DNA of 5,463 nucleotides from Xanthobacteraceae bacterium (GTDB taxonomy: Bacteria; Pseudomonadota; Alphaproteobacteria; Rhizobiales; Xanthobacteraceae). Within the stretch, counting starts at the first letter, position 1. The number at the start of each line of letters is the position of its first letter. Under the pieces are notes generated by a model. The model saw only the letters and a program-made list of their open reading frames with translations. It made no database searches and was not told the origin of the DNA. The stretch is taken from contig JASHYD010000025.1 of assembly GCA_030043175.1 (NCBI GenBank), forward strand, positions 1 through 5,463. The letters run 5' to 3'. Below, piece by piece: positions 1-4,780 of this stretch. Made by a program: the position numbers and the translations under genes.

Positions 1-48
1 GCAGCCGACAAGGCTGACCGGCGAAACGACCCCAACGCGAAAAACTGA
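1..48 (+). CDS. Possible C-terminal tail of a plus-strand gene entering from the left
   Basis: Frame 1 is open from base 1 to a TGA at 46-48 and ends in a hydrophilic, charged tail (AADKADRRNDPNAKN). Such tails are common at protein ends, and the similarity of the opposing CBS remnant has already stopped by about base 72, which leaves room for a convergent gene end. Fifteen codons are too few to identify anything, and the same stretch is also open on the minus strand. It should be kept only as a pointer for anyone who has the flanking sequence. Confidence 0.2.
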   Translation, partial: AADKADRRNDPNAKN

Positions 49-188
49 ATTTTGCGCCGGAAAGTAGCTAAGCTAATTCTGCTCACTGCTTTGCTAAGCG
101 CACGCAAGAGGTCCGCACGGGCAATGACGCCGACATGCCGTCCATCACGAATGACAGGCAATCGCTTGATACCGTGCTCTTCAATCGA
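1..188 (-). pseudogene. Remnant of a CBS-domain protein gene (C-terminal CBS motif), open at the window edge
   Basis: Reading the minus strand from 188 downwards gives SIEEHGIKRLPVIRDG followed by RHVGVIARADLLRAL, the second half of a CBS domain (the G-I-K-R-L-P-V and V-G-V-I-A-R-A-D signature). CBS pairs bind adenosyl ligands and regulate attached proteins or signal energy or redox state; that is family knowledge. The frame stays open to base 3. Similarity to the other CBS fragment of this window (5087 onwards) covers about 72-188: 25 of 31 core residues are identical and most base differences are at third positions, so both were once selected as protein. Similarity ends at 188, exactly where the plus-strand DUF5335-like gene begins, and at about 72 on the other side. 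The upstream half of the protein is absent, so I call it a broken copy. The frame continues antisense through the next gene to an ATG at 470-468, which I take to be chance. Confidence 0.7.
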
Positions 189-473
189 GTGTCGAAAGGA
201 CTTCTGGGCAAGCAGGCTGAGATCGAGGTCACGGGACTGCCATTCGGCGATCGCGTGGCTGCGAAGTGGCTGCCGTTGCTCGGCATCACCTATGATCCGA
301 AGGACGACCTTGTGGAGATCGCGCTGGAAGGGTTGGACCACCTCATCCACCAGCCACGAGAGATCTCGGTCGAAGATGGTCCGGAAGGGCTGACTGCGAT
401 GGAGATCGTCGGGGCCGATCAACGCCGGCAAATCGTCAGGCTCAGGGAGCCATTGATGCTCATGTGGCATTGA
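135..473 (+). CDS. DUF5335-like protein, N-terminus replaced by rearrangement
   Basis: The product is 112 residues and resembles the small DUF5335 proteins of Bradyrhizobium and relatives, recognised from memory by FNRVSKG (16-22), AEIEV (28-32), the block WLPLLGITYDPKDD (45-58), EGLDHLI (65-71), PREI (74-77) and QIVRLREPL (99-107). Function is unknown; relatives tend to lie near stress and CBS-domain genes. Residues 1-15 do not look like the family: those bases (135-179) are the antisense of the adjacent CBS remnant. The family-like part begins at F16, codon 180-182, which is the first base of the 9-base stretch shared by both genes. The ATG at 135 has no visible ribosome-binding site and lies inside foreign sequence; in-frame GTG codons at 174 and 189 are alternative starts. 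The native start and promoter are therefore lost and expression is doubtful, although the remaining frame is intact through a normal TGA. Confidence 0.6.
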   Translation: MPSITNDRQSLDTVLFNRVSKGLLGKQAEIEVTGLPFGDRVAAKWLPLLGITYDPKDDLVEIALEGLDHLIHQPREISVEDGPEGLTAMEIVGADQRRQIVRLREPLMLMWH

Positions 474-757
474 CGCGAGTGCTATCCTTTGCAGACGGAT
501 ATTGGATAGCTTGCAGAACGAACCAGCGGATCTCGCCCTCCGTGAGGATCCACTTCATGGTTCATGCAGTATAGCTTCACAAAGCCAATGGCAGATGCCG
601 ATACTCGCGTTTGTGTCCCTCCTATTGTTCGTCATCGGCTGAGTTGTTTTCAGTCGTCCTCGCCGACCTGGACTCGCGAGCCTCACCAAGTTTGCGGCTC
701 AGTTCACATATGGCGGTGATGCTGGGACGATTCTGAGTAGCGTCGTCAACATCCCAG
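474..757. other. Intergenic region between the DUF5335-like gene and polX
   Basis: I see no confident gene here. Two weak minus-strand frames deserve a note. One runs 558-460 and would encode 32 residues (MKWILTEGEIRWFVLQ at its start); it overlaps the end of the DUF5335-like gene and has no ribosome-binding site. The other is open from 813 to a TAG at 622-624, overlaps the polX stop in a different frame and contains FNWDVDDATQNRP and ICELSRKLGEARE; its only in-frame start candidates are TTG and CTG codons near 796-798. No convincing terminator for polX (no stem followed by a T-run) is visible. An AGGAGG on the minus strand near 617-622 is not followed by a start codon. Confidence 0.4.
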
Positions 758-2473
758 TTAAATGGCCTGCCGGCGCAATAGCTTGCGCAACTCAGCAAGC
801 GGGCGCGTGTTGATCACATCGTCCGCTGTCAGCCAGGCCCGCCGCGCCTGGTCGATGCCGAAGCGCATGTACCGAAACGCATTGACCGAATGCGCGTCGG
901 TTGAAATCGCGAGCTTGACGCCGGCTTCCTTGGCCGCATGGGCATGGATGTCGTTGAGATCGAGCCGATCTGGCTCAGCATTGATCTCGAGATGGCAGCC
1001 AAACTCGCGGGCGGCGGCGATGACGCGCTCCGTGTCGATCTCATAGGGTTCTCGCTCACCGATCAGCCGCCCGGTCGGATGCCCAACAATGGAAACGTGG
1101 CGATTTCGCATGGCGCAGATGACGCGATCGGTCTGGGCCTGGCGCGGCAGGTCGAAATAGGAGTGCACGGAGGCGATCACGACATCGAGCTCGGCTAGGC
1201 TTGCATCCGGCAGGTCGAGGCCTCCGTCTTTGAGGATGTCAACCTCGATCCCCTTGAGAACGGTGATGCCGTCGAGCCGCTCATTCAATCGATCGATTTC
1301 CTTGGCTTGGCGCGACAGGCGCGCGGGATCGAGACCGTGCGCCATGGCGACGCGTCGGCTGTGGTCGGTGAGCGCCATGTACCTGTAGCCGAGCGCACGC
1401 GCACCTTCTGCCATGGCTTTGATGGTGGCGGTGCCGTCGGTCCAGTCGGAGTGCACGTGAAGGTCGCCCCGGATGTCCGACTGACTCACGAGTCGTGGCA
1501 GTCGATTGCTTTTGGCAAGCGCAATCTCGCCGCGGTCCTCGCGCAGTTCCGGCGGAACAAAAGCGAGGCCGAGCTTCTTGTAAACCTCTTCTTCGGTCGA
1601 GCCGGCGATGCGACGTTTGCCCGCAAACAGGCCGTATTCATTGAGCTTCCAGTCGTGCTCAATGGCAAGCCCGCGCAGCGCGATATTGTGCGCCTTCGAT
1701 CCAGTGAAATAGATGAGCGCTGCGCCATAGCTCTCCTCCGGTACGGCGCGGACATCGACCTGTATTCCGGAGCGCAGGATCACGGTCGTGCGGGTTGGAC
1801 CATGCGCGAGGACCTCGGCGACGTTCTCGTAGCCCACCAGCTTGTCGCCGACCGCGGCGCCATCCTTCGCCGTCACCAGCACGTCGAGATCACCGACCGT
1901 GTCGCGTCTCCGCCGATAGCTGCCGGCGACGACGATGCGCCCGCCATTGCGGAGAAAGCCTACCAACGCCTCGGCTTCGGCCTCCGCGACCGAGAGCTTG
2001 AACCGCCTCTCGGCCCTGGGCTTTTCGAGTGCCTCGGAAAGCTTTCTGGCAATAATGGGACCGAAGCCTTTGAGCTCACGCAGGCGTCCGCTTTTGAGGA
2101 CCCGGCGGAGGTCGTCGAGCGTGCGCACTTTGAGCTTGTCGTAAAGCAACTTGGCACGCTTCGGCCCCAGTCCAGGCAGCGCGGCCATATCGCCTAACTC
2201 ACCGGGCAGCTCTTTCTTGAGGTCATCGAGGAGCACGAAATGCCCGGTCTTGACGATGTCAGCAATCTTGCCGGCCAAGTCCTTGCCGATTCCGGGAAGC
2301 TCCGACAGGTCACGTCCGGCAGAAAGCAGGCTGCGAACGCTCTGCGGCAGGCCCTCGATGACGCGCGCCGCGCGGCGATAGGCGCGGACGCGAAACTGGT
2401 TCTCGCCCTGGATTTCCAGGAGTTCCGCGGCCTGATCGAACATGGCCGCGATTTCCGAGTTTTGCACCGGCAT
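758..2473 (-). CDS. polX: DNA polymerase family X with C-terminal PHP domain
   Basis: This 571-residue protein has the standard bacterial/archaeal PolX layout and length. Helix-hairpin-helix motifs lie at 59-70 (LPGIGKDLAGKI), 99-110 (LPGLGPKRAKLL) and 134-145 (LKGFGPIIARKL). The nucleotidyltransferase core has GS at 184-185, the metal-binding DLD at 195-197 and the third aspartate in VDVRAVP at 240. A PHP domain follows, with HVHSD (339-343), TDHS (369-372), E410, H437, GHP (464-466) and STDAH (524-528), so every expected metal ligand is present. Characterised relatives such as B. subtilis PolX fill short gaps in base-excision repair, and the PHP domain supplies 3'-5' exonuclease activity; here both activities are inferred. 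It acts in the cytoplasm on gapped DNA. The start at 2473 matches the usual N-terminus; the ribosome-binding site is weak (GGG about 10 bases upstream). It appears to be a single-gene unit, with decayed or non-coding DNA on both sides. Confidence 0.96.
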   Translation of the reverse strand: MPVQNSEIAAMFDQAAELLEIQGENQFRVRAYRRAARVIEGLPQSVRSLLSAGRDLSELPGIGKDLAGKIADIVKTGHFVLLDDLKKELPGELGDMAALPGLGPKRAKLLYDKLKVRTLDDLRRVLKSGRLRELKGFGPIIARKLSEALEKPRAERRFKLSVAEAEAEALVGFLRNGGRIVVAGSYRRRRDTVGDLDVLVTAKDGAAVGDKLVGYENVAEVLAHGPTRTTVILRSGIQVDVRAVPEESYGAALIYFTGSKAHNIALRGLAIEHDWKLNEYGLFAGKRRIAGSTEEEVYKKLGLAFVPPELREDRGEIALAKSNRLPRLVSQSDIRGDLHVHSDWTDGTATIKAMAEGARALGYRYMALTDHSRRVAMAHGLDPARLSRQAKEIDRLNERLDGITVLKGIEVDILKDGGLDLPDASLAELDVVIASVHSYFDLPRQAQTDRVICAMRNRHVSIVGHPTGRLIGEREPYEIDTERVIAAAREFGCHLEINAEPDRLDLNDIHAHAAKEAGVKLAISTDAHSVNAFRYMRFGIDQARRAWLTADDVINTRPLAELRKLLRRQAI

Positions 2474-2828
2474 GTCGGACGACCCATCAGGCCAAGTCTG
2501 CCGTGTGGGACCTTCTACCCACTCCTAGCCTTGGAAAACCGAACGATATTGATGTGGGTCAGGTTCGGCCGGACGGGGTTGGAACTCTGTTCATGCTGCT
2601 CGACTTCGGCGGAACGAACGGCGCGGCTGATTTTTCCGCGCGAAGCGCCCGGGCGCAGAGGTGCTCAATGCAGTCCCAGCGCGGGGCTGTGCCCGATCGG
2701 TTCTTAGGGGTTTGCAGGCTGTCGGAAATCGGGCCAGAGACAGCGGTCGCTCCTGCCTGGGGCGGGCCCCGGAATTCTGTCATGACTACAACCGATGTGC
2801 CGTCAAAATGGACCGAATGGAATTGCCG
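2474..2828. other. Non-coding stretch upstream of polX
   Basis: Several frames are open here, but none shows a recognisable motif, a good ribosome-binding site or protein-like composition. The region should contain the polX promoter, reading leftwards. A sequence TTGATGTGGGTCAG at 2549-2562 matches the FNR/FixK pattern TTGA-N6-TCAA at 7 of 8 defined bases and is centred about 82 bases before the polX start. The last 20 bases offer two extra in-frame ATG codons (2808 and 2817) that could extend the following RNA-ligase pseudogene upstream. Confidence 0.4.
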
Positions 2829-3089
2829 ATGTCCACGCAAATTCCGGTCCGCCGGCCCCGGTGTGTCTGTTTGCTGGACTGGCGGTTGCGCCTGAGATTG
2901 CTCGTCAGCTCGTCAAGCTGGCGGCATGTATCGAAGGACCATCACTCCGTCTGGTCCCGTCGGCGGACGTGCACGTGACGCTTGTCCCTCCCTGGCGCGA
3001 AACGTCGGTTCCCTGCGGCGATCGAGAAGCTCGGTCTCGCACCGCGCGCATGTGAAGCCTTCTGGCTGACGTTGCGGCGTGTCGGATAG
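2829..3089 (+). pseudogene. 2'-5' RNA ligase / RNA 2',3'-cyclic phosphodiesterase family, frameshifted and truncated
   Basis: Three frames must be joined to read this gene. From ATG 2829 the first frame gives MSTQIPVRRPR (2829-2861). A duplicated TG at 2862-2865 then moves the reading to a second frame: CLFAGLAVAPEIARQLVKL and later LVPSADVHVTLVPPWRE. An extra C in 3011-3013 moves it again, to PAAIEKLGLAPR and ACEAFWLTLRRVG, ending at TAG 3087-3089. The joined product has the N-terminal half of the LigT/ThpR fold: the opening strand, and the first catalytic H-x-T motif (HVTL, 2972-2983). The second H-x-T motif, needed for the two-histidine active site, is missing because the sequence switches to an unrelated protein near 3086. 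Family members hydrolyse or form 2'-linked RNA phosphodiesters. Two frameshifts plus the truncation make it a pseudogene; sequencing error could explain the indels but not the truncation. Confidence 0.7.
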
Positions 3090-3370
3090 CGATCGGCTAT
3101 TTCCGCGCGCGCGGGGCGCGGGATCCTGTCCCGACAGCGATCGCCTTCACGGCGATCGTCGCCGTCCTTGACACGGTCGCCGGCCTCGTGCTGCGCGATT
3201 TTGCGATCTTCAGCAGCTTCGCCGGGACGCGGCTGCCGTTCGGGCTCGTCTACCTGGCGACGCGGGTCACCGGCCTAACGATCTCGATGATGCCGCCGCC
3301 GCGCCCCGCAGTCGCAACTGCCCTCAGCGCGGGCGTTTCGCGAGGGCATGACTCAGGTGTCACCGCTTAG
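3086..3370 (+). pseudogene. Fragment of a small integral membrane protein, N-terminus missing
   Basis: The frame that contains the GTG at 3188 is protein-like well before that codon, back to about 3086: IAIGYFRARGARDPVP, then a hydrophobic helix TAIAFTAIVAVLDTVAGLVL (residues 17-36 counted from 3086), a short loop with RDFAIFSSFAGT, and a second hydrophobic segment LPFGLVYLATRVTGLTIS (50-67). The tail is proline- and alanine-rich and ends at 3370. The arginine between the transmembrane segments and the two-helix pattern suggest part of a small inner-membrane protein of four or so helices. I do not recognise the family. The upstream part is replaced by the RNA-ligase remnant, so there is no native start; GTG 3188 would begin in mid-helix and has no ribosome-binding site. 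The two unrelated fragments meet within a few bases of 3086. Confidence 0.45.
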
Positions 3371-3393
3371 GTGGGGCAAGCCCGCTCCAATTG

Positions 3394-3401
3394 ACGTACG
3401 T
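3394..3401. promoter_or_regulatory. Palindrome ACGTACGT upstream of the 82-residue gene
   Basis: An 8-base perfect palindrome sits inside TTGACGTACGTAA, 30 bases before the start codon at 3432. Allowing one mismatch the symmetry extends to 13 bases. The TTGACG could also serve as a -35 element, but no good -10 hexamer follows at the usual spacing. An operator or activator half-site is possible; no known regulator motif fits exactly. Confidence 0.2.
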
Positions 3402-3431
3402 AACCCGAAAAATGCCCTGGGGAGCATCATC

Positions 3432-3680
3432 ATGGCCGACCTGAAGGTGCGGGTGTTCAAAGGCAATAATGCGCAGCCGGCCACTACGGTGACGATTCCA
3501 AGCGGCGTCCTGAAGATCGCAAGAAACCTAGCCCCGCAGCGAGCCATGGCCGCGCTGAGGGCGCAAGGAATCGACCTTGATGAAATCGTCCGGCTCTCGG
3601 AGGGACCCGAGGCCAAAGGCAAGCTCGTCGAAATCGAGGACCACAGCAAGGATGAGCGGGTTATCGTCTATTTGGAGTAG
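3432..3680 (+). CDS. Conserved-looking small protein of unknown function
   Basis: The 82-residue product begins MADLKVRVFKGNNAQPATTV and ends KDERVIVYLE. I do not recognise a named family. The layout suggests a compact alpha/beta fold: an N-terminal beta strand (LKVRVFK, 4-10), a second strand (TTVTIPSGVLKIA, 18-30), a basic alanine-rich helix (LAPQRAMAALRAQG, 33-46), an acidic helix (DLDEIVRLSE, 48-57) and a closing pair of strands (KLVEIEDH, 64-71; ERVIVYLE, 75-82). There is no signal peptide or membrane segment, so it is probably cytoplasmic. The start at 3432 is chosen because GGGGAG lies 8 bases upstream and because the 28 in-frame codons before it (from 3348) overlap the membrane-protein remnant and do not look protein-like. 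It is one of few intact genes here. The next small ORF is 67 bases downstream on the same strand and may be co-transcribed. Confidence 0.75.
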   Translation: MADLKVRVFKGNNAQPATTVTIPSGVLKIARNLAPQRAMAALRAQGIDLDEIVRLSEGPEAKGKLVEIEDHSKDERVIVYLE

Positions 3681-3747
3681 CACCCAGGGAGCAAGGGGCC
3701 CCATAAGCTGTTTCGCACAATCGCATGCGCCGCGAGCTCCCACCCCT

Positions 3748-3879
3748 ATGACCCTCCGCCATAGCCGCAATGTGCTTGCTCACAGTGCCGAAATGATTGG
3801 CGTGCCCGTAGATGAAATCGCGGAACTCATGATGCAGCTTGGAGGGAAGGTGCTCCACGACAATTCCAGAACGGCCTAA
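3748..3879 (+). CDS. Possible small protein of 43 residues, unknown function
   Basis: From ATG 3748 the frame reads MTLRHSRNVLAHSAEMIGVP then VDEIAELMMQLGGKVLHD, ending in NSRTA before TAA. It is predicted to be mostly helical, with an amphipathic segment (VPVDEIAELMMQLGG) typical of small bacterial adaptor-like or dimerising proteins; that is only a structural impression. The frame is open further upstream to 3577, but that part is antisense-like sequence overlapping the preceding gene in another frame, so the inner ATG is preferred. The ribosome-binding site is poor (GAGCTC 10-15 bases upstream). It follows the 82-residue gene on the same strand after 67 bases and could share its transcript. 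I do not recognise a family. Confidence 0.45.
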   Translation: MTLRHSRNVLAHSAEMIGVPVDEIAELMMQLGGKVLHDNSRTA

Positions 3880-3908
3880 CCAACCGCATCGAGTGGTGGC
3901 TGATCGAA

Positions 3909-4079
3909 ATGCATTCCAAATATCCCGACACTTTCAATACTGGGGCGTGGAGCGCCACCTTTCGGCCGTCTGACGTTTTTGCCGGGCCCCGAATAGGGAC
4001 CCGAAAATCGAACGGTTGGGCCCTGCTGCACGAACTCGGAATCGATAAGTCTATGCGGCCTCTAAAGCCGTGGCTATAA
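3909..4079 (+). CDS. Doubtful 56-residue ORF ending at the island boundary
   Basis: The frame starts MHSKYPDTFNTGAWSATF and ends ELGIDKSMRPLKPWL just before TAA 4077-4079. It is open upstream to at least 3880 with protein-like residues (TNRIEWWLIE), so ATG 3909 may be an internal methionine of a longer or broken gene. No ribosome-binding site is visible and base composition at third codon positions is only moderately GC-rich. The stop falls right at the point where the composition changes to AT-rich, so the true end of this gene may have been replaced by the island. No family is recognised. Otherwise the stretch 3880-4079 holds only an imperfect GC-rich hairpin (about 3984-4002). Confidence 0.25.
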   Translation: MHSKYPDTFNTGAWSATFRPSDVFAGPRIGTRKSNGWALLHELGIDKSMRPLKPWL

Positions 4080-4089
4080 GTCTGTTATA
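4075..4089. repeat. Small inverted repeat at left end of the AT-rich island
   Basis: TATAA-GTCTG-TTATA forms a 5-base-pair stem with a 5-base loop; GCTA and TAGC just outside it extend the symmetry imperfectly. It overlaps the stop codon of the 56-residue ORF and marks the composition change. Confidence 0.35.
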
Positions 4090-4101
4090 CGTAGCTTGTA
4101 A

Positions 4102-4302
4102 TCAGAATGATCGTAGTGGTTGCCTCGTAAGTATCTCCTCTGGGGTTTCTTTGACGGTCACATATACCTCGTTTACTATTCCACTCACAAAGAAGACCAT
4201 AGTTGTTTGCTCTCCTTTTGCTTGCCTTATGTGCGTTATATTGTCCATGTTGATTACTACGATTGAATCATCAGAATCTGTTACTTGTTTCCAGATAGCC
4301 AT
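4102..4302 (-). CDS. Small island protein, unknown function
   Basis: The 66-residue product begins MAIWKQVTDSDDSIVVINMD and contains NITHIRQAKGEQTTMVFFVS and VYVTVKETPEEIL. The pattern of a short strand, an 'NMDNIT' turn, another pair of strands and a final V-T-V-K-E-x-x-E-E-I helix start resembles small single-domain beta-rich proteins such as FlbD-like or phage accessory proteins; that likeness is in layout only and I do not assign a family. Codon use (ATA, AGG, GTA, CAA) is foreign to the GC-rich surroundings. Upstream, AAAGGA is about 18 bases from the ATG and GAGAG about 11 bases, so the ribosome-binding site is weak. It is the downstream member of a minus-strand set with the other island ORFs. 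The opposite strand is open too, but its product is the hydrophobic mirror of this charged protein. Confidence 0.6.
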   Translation of the reverse strand: MAIWKQVTDSDDSIVVINMDNITHIRQAKGEQTTMVFFVSGIVNEVYVTVKETPEEILTRQPLRSF

Positions 4303-4343
4303 AGTTACTTACTCTCTTGTCCTTTGTATGTCTTAGAGCGTCA

Positions 4344-4496
4344 TTCACGCGCTGGCAGCATTATTGTCTTCAAGTTGTGATTACACGTTAGCAATTGCTC
4401 CTTCTTCCGATCTCGTCTCCAAAGAGTTTTACGCGTAGTATTAGCTACACGCTCCTTCTTCTTCGCAAAGTCAGTGAGGAAATCATTGGTGAGTTT
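4344..4496 (-). other. Open frame of 51 codons without a start, between the two island genes
   Basis: Directly after a TGA at 4499-4497, minus-strand codons run open to TGA 4343-4341. The translation is very basic and looks like protein: NDFLTDFAKKKERVANTTRK, then TLWRRDRKKEQLL and NLKTIMLPARE. There is no ATG or GTG before the last third; an in-frame TTG is near the middle. The frame begins inside the last codons of the upstream island gene, displaced by +1. It could be an island gene whose start was lost, a product reached by frameshifting from the upstream gene, or chance. AAGGAG occurs twice inside it but is not followed by a useful start codon. Confidence 0.3.
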
Positions 4497-4665
4497 TCAT
4501 TAGTTCGAATGTCACTGTTCCGCCTACTGCCAATACGTATTTAATATCAAGACCATTAGCAATCCAGTATCGCTTTTCTTGCTCCAGCATTTTTTCCACT
4601 ATAGTGGTATCACCTGGATCAATCTTAGCATCATTGTCATACTCAACCATCATGCGTATCTTCAT
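4483..4665 (-). CDS. Small island protein, unknown function
   Basis: From ATG 4665 the product is 60 residues: MKIRMMVEYDNDAKIDPGDT, then an acidic helix TIVEKMLEQEKRYWIANG and a closing strand IKYVLAVGGTVTFELMKTHQ. Such a strand-helix-strand protein with aromatic residues in the helix (RYW) is typical of small phage or plasmid proteins, but I recognise no family. The start is chosen because AAGGTG lies 5 bases before ATG 4665; an in-frame ATG at 4680 would add MQGAN but would contain that ribosome-binding site. Codon use is AT-rich and unlike the flanking genes. It is the first gene of the minus-strand island set. Bases 4681-4755 upstream are of mixed composition and show no clear promoter. 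Confidence 0.6.
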   Translation of the reverse strand: MKIRMMVEYDNDAKIDPGDTTIVEKMLEQEKRYWIANGLDIKYVLAVGGTVTFELMKTHQ

Positions 4666-4755
4666 GTTAGCACCTTGCATTAGAGGAAATGCTAGACTCA
4701 GACGAGCAAAGAAGCCCGTACAGAGGTTTTAGACTGGGAGAGGCGCGGGGCGTAT

Positions 4756-4780
4756 TAGTTGAATATGGGTTATTTAACTA
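4756..4780. repeat. Hairpin at right end of the AT-rich island
   Basis: Arms 4756-4765 (TAGTTGAATA) and 4771-4780 (TATTTAACTA) pair over 10 positions with one G-T wobble around the loop TGGGT. The 5-base sequence GGCGC occurs on both sides (4743-4747 and 4781-4785). The hairpin abuts the Hsp70 remnant, so it may be the terminus of the inserted element. Confidence 0.5.

Noticed and set aside
595..642. A 15-codon hydrophobic plus-strand peptide (MPILAFVSLLLFVIG)
   Set aside because: Too short to judge, without a ribosome-binding site or any conserved context.
1307..2197. A 296-codon plus-strand ORF inside polX
   Set aside because: It is antisense to the well-supported polX gene, has no recognisable motif, and such shadow frames are common opposite GC-rich genes.
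2503..2895. A 130-codon plus-strand ORF and overlapping frames on both strands upstream of the RNA-ligase remnant
   Set aside because: Composition is not protein-like, no ribosome-binding site is present, and its end overlaps the recognisable ligase frames in a different frame.
3698..3705. GGGGCCCC palindrome after the 82-residue gene as a terminator
   Set aside because: It has no loop of its own and no T-run follows.
4055..4071. A tRNA-like anticodon stem-loop (CGGC-CTCTAAA-GCCG, anticodon-position CTA) at the left boundary of the island, as a possible tRNA integration site
   Set aside because: No D-arm, T-arm or acceptor stem can be fitted around it, and the same bases lie inside a continuous protein-like frame. 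The resemblance is probably chance.
4070..4336. An 88-codon plus-strand ORF with a very hydrophobic product
   Set aside because: It is the mirror of the charged minus-strand island gene at 4102-4302, and antisense to charged codons naturally gives hydrophobic residues. It also begins before the composition boundary.
4750..4758. TAATACG on the minus strand as the start of a T7-type phage promoter
   Set aside because: Only the first seven bases agree; the rest of the T7 promoter consensus is absent.
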